Origin: Romboutsia maritimum
GTDB taxonomy: Bacteria > Bacillota > Clostridia > Peptostreptococcales > Peptostreptococcaceae
Direction of reading: 5' to 3'
Length of the DNA: 64,000 nucleotides
Assembly (NCBI RefSeq): GCF_002251085.2
Contig: NZ_NOJZ02000003.1
Span: 62,001-126,000, forward strand
This document shows, piece by piece, positions 1-8,188 of the stretch. How positions within the stretch are numbered: the stretch's first letter is position 1; every line of letters begins with the position of its first letter. A program made the translations under genes and the position numbers. The notes beneath the pieces are model-generated. The model was not told where the DNA came from. It searched no databases and saw only the letters and a program-made list of their open reading frames with translations.

Positions 1-341
1 TTGTCTAATACAACTGGTAACTCAATATTTTCTTCTACATCAAGTACTGGTATTAGGTTAAAGAACTGGAATACAAACCCTATTTTTCTTCTTCTAAATA
101 TTGATAATTCATCATCGTTGTAATCATATATGCTTTTTTCATCTATAACAACTTTTCCGCTGGTTGGTCTATCTAGTCCCCCAAGTAAGTGAAGTAATGT
201 ACTCTTCCCAGAACCCGATGCTCCTATTATAGCTACGAATTCACCTTCGTTTATTGATAAATTTATATTTTTTAGTGCTTCAACCTTATTATCGCCTTCA
301 CCATAAGTTTTTGTTAGGTTTTCAATTCTTAGAATTTCCAT
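1..341 (-). CDS. ABC transporter ATP-binding protein (partial, N-terminal 113 residues)
   Basis: Nucleotide-binding subunit of an ABC transporter of the MacB/LolD/BceA-like class; the gene runs off the left edge, so Walker B and signature motifs are not visible. The visible part has Walker A (GASGSGKST, about residue 40) and the Q-loop (FVFQFFNLIPV, about residue 90). The start is an ATG behind GGAG at 348-351. It begins 12 bases after the stop of the membrane-anchored gene at 354-1073, so the two form one leftward operon; the permease is presumably beyond the edge. Substrate unknown; export or envelope-stress function is only an inference from the subfamily. Confidence 0.92.
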   Translation of the reverse strand, partial: MEILRIENLTKTYGEGDNKVEALKNINLSINEGEFVAIIGASGSGKSTLLHLLGGLDRPTSGKVVIDEKSIYDYNDDELSIFRRRKIGFVFQFFNLIPVLDVEENIELPVVLD

Positions 342-353
342 AGTTTATCTCCT

Positions 354-1073
354 CTACTTTTCTATATTTGCATAATTTATCTCTATAATTTGTGTGCTTA
401 TTAATTTCTTGTTGATTTCTTCTTTGTCTTTTGCATTTCTTAGGTCTTTTTTTCCTTTAGCAAATCTTATTAAGCTCATATCCTTTTCTTTATCTTCTAT
501 AGATTTATAAGTTTCATCATCTGTTACTATTAATCCACCTTGTTCTGACGGGTAATATCCTATCCATGAATAACTCCCATATTCTAATGATATATTTTTT
601 CCATTTATCTCTAATTTCGCATCTTTATTTTCCATTCCAAAGTATATAGTTTTATCTGTCTCTATATTTGGTATACTTTCAAGAATCGTTGTCTGTATAC
701 TTCCATCCTCTGTGCCTTTCTTAACACGTAATACTTGATCTTTTAGCATTTCTTTCGCTGTATCTTTTGTTATTAATAAAAATTTACTTTCACCTGTTAA
801 TTCTTTTCCATCTTTACTAATAAACGGTTCTCCTTTTTCATCTAACATTTTCACTTTATTTGTAACTGTTTTATATTTATAATCTTTTGCATATTTTGTA
901 TTATCTTTATAGATTTCTTTTGCCTTGTCTACATTTTCTTTTTCTCCACTTACTAATAATGCATTAAATGGTCTAGCTGGACCTTGTAAATGATATTTAA
1001 GTCCTTGTTGTACTCCTACTCCTAATAACAAAATTGCTACAATTCCTATAATTAATTTACCTGTTTTTTTCAT
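354..1073 (-). CDS. Membrane-anchored extracytoplasmic protein of ABC operon, unknown function
   Basis: 239 residues from an ATG behind AGGAGATTTTA; a longer frame upstream has no ribosome-binding site. Residues 5-24 form one hydrophobic segment (signal anchor, no lipobox cysteine), followed by a lysine-rich, soluble domain expected outside the cell. No enzyme motif recognised. It sits directly upstream of the ABC ATPase gene and probably is an accessory or substrate-recognition component of that transporter (inference from context). A sigma-A-like promoter could lie around 1095-1145, just downstream of a perfect 20-bp palindrome at 1151-1196. Confidence 0.75.
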   Translation of the reverse strand: MKKTGKLIIGIVAILLLGVGVQQGLKYHLQGPARPFNALLVSGEKENVDKAKEIYKDNTKYAKDYKYKTVTNKVKMLDEKGEPFISKDGKELTGESKFLLITKDTAKEMLKDQVLRVKKGTEDGSIQTTILESIPNIETDKTIYFGMENKDAKLEINGKNISLEYGSYSWIGYYPSEQGGLIVTDDETYKSIEDKEKDMSLIRFAKGKKDLRNAKDKEEINKKLISTQIIEINYANIEK

Positions 1074-1150
1074 AAGTAAAATCTCCTTTTTTATTTTCTT
1101 ATATATAATATACTCTATATATGCTTTGCATACCATGACGTTAAACTTAC

Positions 1151-1196
1151 ATTAACTATATAAATCTTACTTGTTAGTAAGATTTATATAGTTAAT
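1151..1196. repeat. Perfect 20-bp-arm palindrome, possible operator
   Basis: Arms 1151-1170 and 1177-1196 are exact reverse complements with loop TTGTTA, itself able to add one A-T pair. No T-run follows on either strand, so it is not a standard terminator. It lies about 80-120 bases upstream of the start of the membrane-protein/ABC operon, where an operator would lie. The centre, TTACTTGTTAGTAA, has the symmetry of a TetR-type operator; that reading is inference. Confidence 0.6.
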
Positions 1197-1217
1197 TCCT
1201 AAATTTTTATCTTAACT

Positions 1218-1242
1218 AAAAAAATGACCTATAAATAGGTCA
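1218..1242 (-). terminator. Rho-independent terminator after zinc-ribbon gene
   Basis: On the minus strand TGACCTAT-TT-ATAGGTCA is followed by seven T. It lies 14 bases after the stop of the gene at 1256-1489. Confidence 0.85.
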
Positions 1243-1255
1243 CCTTAACTGACAC

Positions 1256-1489
1256 CTAACGGTTGTCAGTTTTTTTGTATTCAAACTTAGCTCTACAGTT
1301 AGGGCATACTAGTTCTGGCATAGATTCATCTTCTAGCGCAGCTATCACTCCTTCATTAAAGAATATATCTTGTCTAAACTCTTGTATTAGAAATTCTGGA
1401 ACTCCTTTTTCAAATCCGCAGGATTTACATCCATAGTTATATAGTTTCTGTCCTATACTCATTTCATCTAATTCTTTTAACATTTTCAT
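1256..1489 (-). CDS. Small zinc-ribbon protein, unknown function
   Basis: 77 residues, ATG behind AGGAGAT. Two CXXC knuckles are visible, CKSC at about residue 21 and CPNC at about residue 62, which would form a zinc ribbon binding one Zn ion; the middle is acidic and helical. No catalytic motif. Stands alone with its own terminator. Function cannot be assigned; small proteins of this kind often bind nucleic acid or another protein, but nothing here decides it. Confidence 0.75.
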   Translation of the reverse strand: MKMLKELDEMSIGQKLYNYGCKSCGFEKGVPEFLIQEFRQDIFFNEGVIAALEDESMPELVCPNCRAKFEYKKTDNR

Positions 1490-1584
1490 ATCTCCTAAAC
1501 ACTATTTCATTATTAGTAATTATACACTATTTGTATATTTGAGTATAGCAAAGCTAGGCTATCGCCTATTTTTTAATAGCCATT

Positions 1585-1800
1585 TTAAAACAATTCTAAT
1601 TGTTCAAATATATATTCTTCAATTTCTTTTTTTCCTATGCCATCATCTACTACTATTGCATAATTTGATTTATCTAATGTATCATATATAATTCCATATT
1701 TATGATGCCAAACTTCCCATAAAACCATATAATTTCCACAATTTGTACACTTAAACAGATTCGCTCCAAATGTTTCTATTAATCGTTCTTTAAAGCTCAT
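1585..1800 (-). CDS. Hypothetical 71-aa protein with one CXXC
   Basis: Not recognised. A CTNCG motif near residue 18 and an aromatic stretch (VLWEVWHHKYG) are followed by an acidic C-terminus. The Shine-Dalgarno is weak (AAGAAAA before the ATG), so expression is less certain than for neighbours. It lies between the zinc-ribbon gene and the dead IS91 transposase, in the same direction, and may be accessory. The single CXXC could bind metal only as a dimer. Confidence 0.5.
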   Translation of the reverse strand: MSFKERLIETFGANLFKCTNCGNYMVLWEVWHHKYGIIYDTLDKSNYAIVVDDGIGKKEIEEYIFEQLELF

Positions 1801-1827
1801 TTTTCTTACGTTATTTTTTTCAATTAT

Positions 1828-2858
1828 CTAATATATATTCCTTTGTTTAATGAAATTATATAATTTTATTATTTCTATACTTAGTTTCTTTTTAACTCTA
1901 GCATACAATCCATATCGCCTTACGACTCTAAATCCCTTCGCGTATATGTGTTGTGTTAATTTCCCTATAAATTCTAAAACATCTATTGTTATAGTTACTC
2001 TCTTTTTAGGTTTCTTATTTTCATACCAAAATGTAACTGTTAGTTAGTTATTCTATATTCAGCGATAGCTGGTCTTGCTAAATATCTTCCTATATACTTT
2101 GAAGCCTGTTTTATATTAATTATGTCTCTTTCTGCATTCACATAAAATCCTTCATTATGTGTTTTATATAGTTTATTAATTAATCTTTTAGTTCTTATAT
2201 CTGTAAAATTCTTTTTTATTATATCTAAAAGTAATTTTTGCCAAGACTTCCTCAAATACTTATATGGTATATGAGATATTTTCTTAAACCACTTATTATT
2301 TTTATCTATTTCACCTTCAGTAAACAATGCATGTATATGTGGATTCCATTTCAAATCTGAGCCAAAAGTATGAACTACTGCAATTAATCCTACTTCATGA
2401 TTTCCTTTCACTTTATTTTGATAGTAATTCGATACTACTCCATATACTGCATCTTGCAAATCCTTTAATAGCTCTCGCTTTTGATAGAAGTAATTCCTTA
2501 ATTCTTAAGGTATTGTAAATACGGCATGTCTATAAGTTACACTTAACATATTATTCACTTGTTTATCTGACCATTTCAAAGAATACATCCTTCCACATTT
2601 ACTACAAAATTTACTTTTACATGTGAATCCATGAATATACTCTTCATTACATTCAAGACATTTATGCTTAATATATCCCTTTTCTATATTTCCACAATTT
2701 AAAGTTCTTTCTACTATATCTATTATATGTTCACGCATTTCTTTTCTAACTCGATTCCACTTCCTTTTTCTAAATTCTTCGAAGTGATTTTTAAGTATTT
2801 TATTTATGATTTTGTCACTTTTATATTTTCTACACCTATTCATATCACTATTATACAC
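1828..2858 (-). pseudogene. IS91-family (HUH) transposase, inactivated
   Basis: Single-strand rolling-circle type transposase broken in two places. The N-terminal part (2858-2505) has the Cys-rich zinc-binding domain (CLEC, CKSKFCSKCG) and ends at FTIP followed by TAA. The same reading frame continues after the stop with ELRNYFYQKRELLKDLQDA, so the stop is a point nonsense change where family members usually have Glu (family knowledge). The middle part holds the HUH motif NPHIHALF. After a second stop at 2040 a different frame continues (VTFWYENKKPKKR ... FRVVRRYGLYAR) to TAG at 1828, which is a frameshift. No other IS91 gene or intact end was identified. Confidence 0.85.
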
Positions 2859-2901
2859 AAGTTTTCCACATATTTTGAAGTATTATAATCCCCTTGTAAT
2901 T

Positions 2902-2932
2902 AAAAAACTCATATCCAAATGGATATGAGTTT
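2902..2932 (-). terminator. Terminator hairpin after the decayed ssrA 3' end
   Basis: Minus strand: AACTCATATCC-ATTT-GGATATGAGTT then a T-run. It sits directly downstream of the degenerate tmRNA end, exactly where the ssrA terminator sits relative to the real gene (4159-4192), but its stem sequence is different. Confidence 0.75.
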
Positions 2933-2957
2933 TCGTGGATTTCAATGATGGAGACGA
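2929..2957 (-). repeat. Second copy of the ssrA 3' end (att-like direct repeat)
   Basis: 29 bases matching 4189-4217 with one difference (A for G at 2948). The repeat covers the last bases of the tmRNA acceptor strand (TCGTCTCCAYCA) and 15 bases beyond. Upstream on the minus strand the T-arm is degenerate (GGGTATGATTCC against GGGTTCGACTCC). This is the pattern left by integration of an element into the 3' end of ssrA, a well-known integrase target. No integrase gene is left in between. Confidence 0.75.
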
Positions 2958-3108
2958 ATCACAGGAATCATACCCACAATTTCTCTAGCTAGCCTTTATT
3001 ATTTATTATCTTACCTTCATTATTTGTATCCTCTATTCATTTTTCATTTATTATTAAATCATATGATATAGTTTCCCATTACCCTACTTCCAAATACTAT
3101 TATATTTT

Positions 3109-3561
3109 CTACTTCTTAAAATTCTGATATTCCTTAAGATATTTGTTATACTTATTTGAAGTTATAGTCCCATATATATACCACGCTACTATTACACAGC
3201 CTACGATAAAGAAGTACCACACTGTACATACTATAAAACGCTCAATACTTCCCATTGGATTTATAGTATTATGGCTCAATGAATTCATAATTAAAATATA
3301 AAAAGCAATAATTGTTACTATTGATTTTATTCTTTGCGATATATTTATATGAATTATATCAGTAAAACATATAGTTATTGCTAAAGCAAAAAATGCTACA
3401 TATACAATTACTTGCCTTAAGAATGCCATCTGCATAACATCAAATCCATGAGTATCCTTATAAATGTACGCAAGTACTACAATCACTCCTATAACTGAAA
3501 AAGCAAATAGTATTACATTCATTAATTCATTTAATTTACTTGAACTGTCATTATTATTCAA
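3109..3561 (-). CDS. DUF3021-like four-helix membrane protein
   Basis: 150 residues, probably from TTG at 3561, which is 8 bases behind GGGAG; the GTG at 3570 overlaps that Shine-Dalgarno. Four hydrophobic segments (about residues 17-34, 46-66, 78-93, 106-127) and a Lys-rich cytoplasmic tail match the DUF3021 family, which typically is encoded next to a LytTR regulator. It starts within a few bases of the LytTR stop, so the two are translationally linked. By analogy with LytTR regulatory systems of streptococci it may hold the regulator inactive at the membrane; that role is inference. Confidence 0.75.
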   Translation of the reverse strand: MNNNDSSSKLNELMNVILFAFSVIGVIVVLAYIYKDTHGFDVMQMAFLRQVIVYVAFFALAITICFTDIIHINISQRIKSIVTIIAFYILIMNSLSHNTINPMGSIERFIVCTVWYFFIVGCVIVAWYIYGTITSNKYNKYLKEYQNFKK

Positions 3562-3566
3562 CCATA

Positions 3567-4007
3567 TCACTCCCAGCCAATTAACTTTCTAAAATCTTTT
3601 ACATTTCGCCTTGATATTGTAATTTTCTCTTTATTTTCAAGTGTCACAAGTAAATTTCTATTTAACAGTATGTTTATATCTTTTATATACATTACATTAA
3701 CTATAGTATTTTTACTTGCACGAAAAAAAGAAAATTCCTTAAATCTCTCTTCTATCTCATACAACCTTAGTGAACATTCCAAAACCTTATCTTTTACATA
3801 TACAAAAGTTCTTTTATCTACACTTTCTATATAATAAATTTCATCAGGTGTAATCATTATTTTCTTAAAATCTAAGGATGCACATAGTTTCGTATTTATA
3901 TTTTTTATAAATCCTTTTATACTTCTTATTTCTTGACTTTCTTCCCTACAATATATAACAACTTTATCTTCAATTAAATCTTCTTGTTTCTCAACTATAA
4001 CATTCAT
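3567..4007 (-). CDS. LytTR-family DNA-binding transcriptional regulator
   Basis: 146 residues, ATG behind AGGAGGTG. There is no receiver domain: a short N-terminal region (about 1-45) is followed by a complete LytTR domain (about 48-143) with typical features IYYIESVDKRTFVYV, FFRASKNTIVNVMYI and ITISRRNVKDFRKLIG. It heads a two-gene unit with the DUF3021 membrane protein. Together they resemble self-contained LytTR regulatory systems; the targets are unknown, and autoregulation is likely given an inverted repeat at 4093-4133. Lies between ssrA and its decayed duplicate, so it may be cargo of a former integrated element. Confidence 0.88.
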   Translation of the reverse strand: MNVIVEKQEDLIEDKVVIYCREESQEIRSIKGFIKNINTKLCASLDFKKIMITPDEIYYIESVDKRTFVYVKDKVLECSLRLYEIEERFKEFSFFRASKNTIVNVMYIKDINILLNRNLLVTLENKEKITISRRNVKDFRKLIGWE

Positions 4008-4026
4008 TTTTCACCTCCTATTTATT

Positions 4027-4133
4027 TCATAATAATTAAATTTTTAGGATAACACAACCATTCTTAACTATCTGGTCATATATTAATACCATACGGACAA
4101 AATGTCATAGGCATAAACTATCATTTTTGTCGT
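4027..4133 (-). promoter_or_regulatory. Promoter region and inverted repeat of the LytTR gene
   Basis: On the minus strand TTGTGT, 17 bases, TATTAT forms a plausible sigma-A promoter close to the gene. Upstream lies an imperfect inverted repeat, ACGGACAAAATG (4093-4104) and CATTTTTGTCGT (4122-4133), two mismatches over 12. Its position upstream of -35 suits an activator site; assigning it to this LytTR protein is inference. Confidence 0.45.
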
Positions 4134-4158
4134 AATGCTTCTTTTGATTCATTTATAT

Positions 4159-4192
4159 AAAAAAACACATTGACAAAATTATCAATGTGTTT
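4159..4192 (-). terminator. ssrA terminator
   Basis: Minus strand AACACATTGA ... TCAATGTGTT followed by seven T, beginning 14 bases after the CCA end of the tmRNA. Confidence 0.9.
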
Positions 4193-4205
4193 TCGTGGAT
4201 TTCAA

Positions 4206-4553
4206 TGGTGGAGACGAGGGGAGTCGAACCCCTGTCCGCAAGTCTTTTCCTTGTTGCATCTACGTGTGTAGCCAACTGATTTAGAATCTCATCAATCATA
4301 TCGCCCAGTGGCAGGCTTTATGATTGACCAGCCCCAATTAATCCACTTTTAGTCGAGACACCCATAAAAGTAGTTCCCTGCATAAATGACGACCAGGCCT
4401 AACCGGCAGGAGGGCTCGGCGGGTCGAGCAGCATTAAGCTGCTAAAGCGTAATTATCGTTTGCGTTTATTGTTTTCCCCAGTTTTTACGTGACCCAGAGT
4501 AACACGACACGCAGCCTCAAGTGCCAAACCCACGTCGAAACCTTTACGCCCCC
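4206..4553 (-). ncRNA. ssrA: Transfer-messenger RNA (tmRNA)
   Basis: 348 nt. The 5' end GGGGGCG pairs with the 3' CGTCTCC (G-U allowed) to form the acceptor stem, followed by A and an encoded CCA. The T-arm GGGGTTCGACTCCCC is intact. The tag frame begins at GCA (4463) and encodes ANDNYALAA then TAA (4434-4436), with tandem stop-proximal alanines as expected for proteolysis tags. It rescues stalled ribosomes together with SmpB, whose gene is immediately upstream. A TATAAA -10 element sits about 12 bases before the 5' end. Confidence 0.97.
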
Positions 4554-4707
4554 GTGGTAGTTTTATAGTCATGAGACTTTCTTACTTTCGCAAACTTTTT
4601 TTGTTTCACCATCAATATTAAGTTTTTACTGTATCTATAATATAATACTTTTGATTAGAAAAATCAATGTTAGTAAATAGATTGTAAGGAATTATTTACT
4701 ACAAGTA

Positions 4708-5163
4708 TTAGTATTTACCTGTCATTTCTCTTTCAATACGTCTTTGAGCATCTTTCTTAGCCAAATCTTGACGTTTATCATATAATTTTTTACCTTTAGC
4801 CAAAGCTATTTCCACCTTAACCTTACCATTTTTTAAATACATGCTAAGAGGTATCAAAGCATAACCCTTAATAGTAGTAGCACCGATAAGTTTTCTTATC
4901 TCATGCTTATGAAGTAATAACTTTCTAGTTCTTAAAGGATCAACATTGAAGATATTTCCTTGCTCATAAGGACTAATATGAACTTGTTTTAAATAAACCT
5001 CAGCATTATCAACAGAAGCAAAACCATCACTTAAATTAACTTTTCCCTGTCTAATAGACTTAACCTCAGTACCCTTTAACTCAACACCGCACTCATAAGT
5101 CTCTTCTATAAAGTACTCATGTCTAGCTTTTCTATTAGTTGCCAAAATCTTCTTACCTACCAT
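4708..5163 (-). CDS. smpB: SsrA-binding protein SmpB
   Basis: 151 residues, full length for the family. The OB-fold core is recognisable ([45 protein letters not shown]), and the C-terminal basic helix ([21 protein letters not shown]) is the part that enters the decoding centre. SmpB binds the tRNA-like domain of tmRNA and delivers it to stalled ribosomes. ATG behind AAGAAGGTG. The neighbours rnr (upstream) and ssrA (downstream) give the classical trans-translation cluster, RNase R being the nuclease that degrades the released message. Confidence 0.98.
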   Translation of the reverse strand: MVGKKILATNRKARHEYFIEETYECGVELKGTEVKSIRQGKVNLSDGFASVDNAEVYLKQVHISPYEQGNIFNVDPLRTRKLLLHKHEIRKLIGATTIKGYALIPLSMYLKNGKVKVEIALAKGKKLYDKRQDLAKKDAQRRIEREMTGKY

Positions 5164-5336
5164 CTACAAGTTCACCTTCTTAACAAAAAATTTTATCACT
5201 CAAAAATCATCTTTAAAACTAACTATTAATAAGTAAAAATATACCATATTAAACCTCAATAGTCAATATTTTAAACGCTCTTATTCTCTTTATTATTTCA
5301 CCTTTCTCCACAAAGATATAGATGAAATCTAGACTA

Positions 5337-5426
5337 GCCAGCGAAATATCAAATCGCAATGCAGCATCCATTTTCAAGCCGAACTTTGACTTGATTGGAT
5401 GCAAATGTGATTTGATATTTCGCGGC
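5337..5426. repeat. Long stepped hairpin between rnr and smpB
   Basis: Three nested stems: GCGAAATATCAAATC (5341-5355) with its exact complement at 5409-5423, GCATCCA with TGGATGC inside, and TCAAG with CTTGA at the tip; GCC/GGC extend the base. No T-run follows, so it is not a simple terminator. It shares size, layout and the inner word GCAAATGT with the element behind eno (9736-9839). Confidence 0.7.
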
Positions 5427-5438
5427 GTCCCAATTTAC

Positions 5439-7574
5439 CTATTCTTCAATCTTACCTAGGAGTTCAAAATCTATTTCACGGAAATCAACATTCACATTAT
5501 CAACTTTAATACGAACAGGATCTCCTATTTTATAAGTCTTTCTAGTTCTTTCACCAATTATAGTATAACTCATTTCATCATAAATATAATAATCATCATT
5601 TATATTAGCAAGTCTAATCAGACCTTCAACAGTATTATCTAACTCAACAAACATACCAAATGAAGTTACACTAGATATAATACCATCATATTCTTCACCT
5701 ATCTTATCTTTCATATACATACATTTATAGAAGTCATGTACATCTCTTTCTGCAAGTTCTGCTGCTCTTTCTCTTTCTGAAGATTGAGTAGATGCATAAT
5801 CAACGATATTAGTAAGTTGATCTTGTCTTTTCTTATTTATCTTATTATTTAAATGTTCTTTTATAATTCTATGAATTTGTAAGTCAGGATATCTTCTTAT
5901 TGGAGAAGTAAAATGACTATAATATTGTGCCGCAAGACCAAAGTGACCTGCACAATCTGGTGAATATCTTGCTTGTTTTAATGAACGAAGCATTATTGTA
6001 CTTATAGCTTCTTCTTCTCTTTTACCTTTTATTTGTGCAATTATTGCTTGTAATGCTTTTGGATGAACTTCTTCCATGTCACCTTTTATTGTATATCCAA
6101 ATGTAGCTATAAACTTACTTAATGTTTCCATTTTTTCAGCTGACGGAGTCTCATGTATTCTATAAACAAAAGGAATTCCTAACCAGAAATAATGTTCTGC
6201 TATTGTTTCATTACTTACTAGCATAAATTCTTCTATCATCTTGTTAGATATTCTTCTTTCATAATGCTTAATATCTACAACTTCGCCTTCTTTATTTAAA
6301 ATTATTTTAGCTTCTGGGAAATCAAAATCTAATGCCCCTCTTTTTGTTCTTCTATTCATAAGAATTCTAGCTAGAGTTTCTGCATCTTTAAATTCTTCTA
6401 CTAAATTAGAGAATGTTTCTTTTAATTTTTCATCATCTTTTTCTAATATGTCAGATACTTCTGTATAAGTCATTCTAGCTTTTGAATTTATTATAGTTTC
6501 TTTTATATCGTATTTAACTACCTTACCATTATGATCTATTTCCATAAATACTGATAATGTAAGCTTATCTTCAAACGGATTTAAACTACATACTCCATTA
6601 GAAAGTTTTTTTGGTAACATCGGTATTACCTTATCAACTAAATAAACTGATGTTGCTCTTTTTAGAGCTTCTTTATCTAATTTACTTTTTTCTTTTACAT
6701 AGTGAGTTACGTCAGCTATATGAACACCTAAATTGAAGTTTCCATTAGGTAACTTTTCTATTGATACAGCATCATCTAAGTCTTTAGCGTCGTCTCCATC
6801 TATTGTAAATGTTTTTAAATTCCTTATATCTAATCTTCTTTCTATTTCTTCTTCTGGAATAGGTTGAGCTACAAATTCTGCTTCATCTAGTACCTTTTTA
6901 GGGAATTCTTCTGGAAGTCCATGTGCTCTTATTATAGAGTCTATTTCAACTCCTCTTTCACCTTTTTGCCCTAATATTTCTATTATTTTACCTTCTGGCT
7001 TTCTATCTTCTTGAGGCCATACAGTTATTTCACAAACTACTTTATCATTTTCACTAGCTCCTGAGAAAAATTTCTTTGGTATATAAATATCTTTATTGAA
7101 TTTTTTATCATCAGGAATTACAAATCCAAAACTCTTACTTGGTTTAAATAATCCAACTACTGTTGTAATTTCTCTAGTAATTACTTTTATAATGTTTCCT
7201 TCTGCTCTTTTATCTTCTGTTGCTGGTACTACTATTTCCGCCATAACTCTATCATTATGCATAGCACCATTTATACTATCTGATGGTATAAATAAGTCTT
7301 GAGTATATTCTTTATCTGACTCAACAAATCCAAATCCCTTTCTATGAGATATGAATTTACCTACATAATATCCCATTTGATTTGGTGATAATATTTTTCC
7401 TTTTTTTGTTCTACATATATATCCGTCTTCTTCTAGTTCATCTAAAAAATTATAAAACATTGGCATCTCACTTGAGTGTATGTCAAATATAACTGCCAAC
7501 TCTTCTTTTTTTAGAGGATTATATGCATCTTCATTTATCAATCCTAATAAACTTTCTTTAAGTCCTGGTACCAT
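5439..7574 (-). CDS. rnr: Ribonuclease R
   Basis: 711 residues, full length. Order: N-terminal winged-helix segment (about 5-60), two cold-shock domains (about 65-210), the RNB catalytic domain starting near residue 250 with the Asp cluster TIDGDDAKDLDDA that binds Mg, and a C-terminal S1 domain (GIISSVTSFGMFVELDNTVEGLI, about 630-700). Processive 3'-5' exoribonuclease that degrades structured RNA and, with tmRNA-SmpB, defective mRNA. The usual Lys-rich tail after S1 is nearly absent. ATG behind GGAGG. Precedes smpB in the same direction. Confidence 0.98.
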   Translation of the reverse strand: MVPGLKESLLGLINEDAYNPLKKEELAVIFDIHSSEMPMFYNFLDELEEDGYICRTKKGKILSPNQMGYYVGKFISHRKGFGFVESDKEYTQDLFIPSDSINGAMHNDRVMAEIVVPATEDKRAEGNIIKVITREITTVVGLFKPSKSFGFVIPDDKKFNKDIYIPKKFFSGASENDKVVCEITVWPQEDRKPEGKIIEILGQKGERGVEIDSIIRAHGLPEEFPKKVLDEAEFVAQPIPEEEIERRLDIRNLKTFTIDGDDAKDLDDAVSIEKLPNGNFNLGVHIADVTHYVKEKSKLDKEALKRATSVYLVDKVIPMLPKKLSNGVCSLNPFEDKLTLSVFMEIDHNGKVVKYDIKETIINSKARMTYTEVSDILEKDDEKLKETFSNLVEEFKDAETLARILMNRRTKRGALDFDFPEAKIILNKEGEVVDIKHYERRISNKMIEEFMLVSNETIAEHYFWLGIPFVYRIHETPSAEKMETLSKFIATFGYTIKGDMEEVHPKALQAIIAQIKGKREEEAISTIMLRSLKQARYSPDCAGHFGLAAQYYSHFTSPIRRYPDLQIHRIIKEHLNNKINKKRQDQLTNIVDYASTQSSERERAAELAERDVHDFYKCMYMKDKIGEEYDGIISSVTSFGMFVELDNTVEGLIRLANINDDYYIYDEMSYTIIGERTRKTYKIGDPVRIKVDNVNVDFREIDFELLGKIEE

Positions 7575-8159
7575 TTAGAATCCTCCTTCTAAAATTTATA
7601 TTTATATATTCAAAAATCACTTATAATAATTTTTTCATTATTTATTATGAATTTTATATAATTAAAATTAATTTCTACTATATATCTATGTTAAATTCAA
7701 TTAAAAACTTACTATTTATTATTATCATTTTAACTCAATAAAAAATAGTGAGTTCTTTATTATTATTACCATTTTTACTATTATACACTATTAATATATT
7801 TTGGTAAAATTAGTTATTTATTGTAAATTCAATAATAAGAGAAGTTATCTTAAAATTTTATTAATTAATTTCATCAAATAGTATTGTATTTTTTGTAATT
7901 AATTAATATAATAGTAGATGTTGTTTTTTCCGACAAAATACGATAAAACTTTACAATTGAAACGTTATACACAGATATGGATTAATTCAGTATGAATTGT
8001 GTATAAGTTTTAAAATTTATTTTTATTTCTCTTCAACTTATCCACATAATCCAAAGATCTCTGTAGATTAAATACAGACAAACCTTAAAGATATACTTTT
8101 CATAATATTCTCTATACTATTTTTACGGTATTACTTTAACATTTTATATTATTACTTTA
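7575..8159. other. Long AT-rich intergenic region with a DnaA-box-like cluster
   Basis: No coding frame is supported. Within 7965-8046 there are three nonamers: TTATACACA at 7965-7973 (plus), its inverse TGTGTATAA at 7998-8006, and the perfect DnaA consensus TTATCCACA at 8038-8046 (plus). The first two also form a 9-bp inverted repeat with a 24-base gap. The rest is A/T-rich with a weak hairpin (AACTCA/TGAGTT, 7732-7755). Separates the leftward rnr from the rightward AEC transporter. Confidence 0.55.
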
Positions 8160-8188
8160 TTGATTTTAACCTTATATTTTTCTATACT
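8160..8188 (+). promoter_or_regulatory. Sigma-A promoter of the AEC transporter gene
   Basis: TTGATT, 17 bases, TATACT; 81 bases upstream of the ATG. Confidence 0.6.

Noticed and set aside
1247-1275. Plus-strand hairpin AACTGACA/TGTCAGTT with T-run
   Set aside because: It overlaps the end of a minus-strand gene and there is no plus-strand gene upstream to terminate.
1850-2047. Plus-strand frame with hydrophobic protein
   Set aside because: Antisense to the shifted C-terminal part of the IS91 transposase, which is clearly homologous to its family.
2505-2507. Programmed stop read-through in the transposase
   Set aside because: No stimulatory structure seen, and the gene carries a second lesion near its 3' end; simple decay explains both.
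2881-4217. Complete integrative element or prophage
   Set aside because: No integrase, replication or structural genes between the repeats; only an att-like scar and two regulatory genes.
5337-5426. Rho-independent terminator for rnr
   Set aside because: Stem is right behind the gene but no U-run follows on the minus strand.
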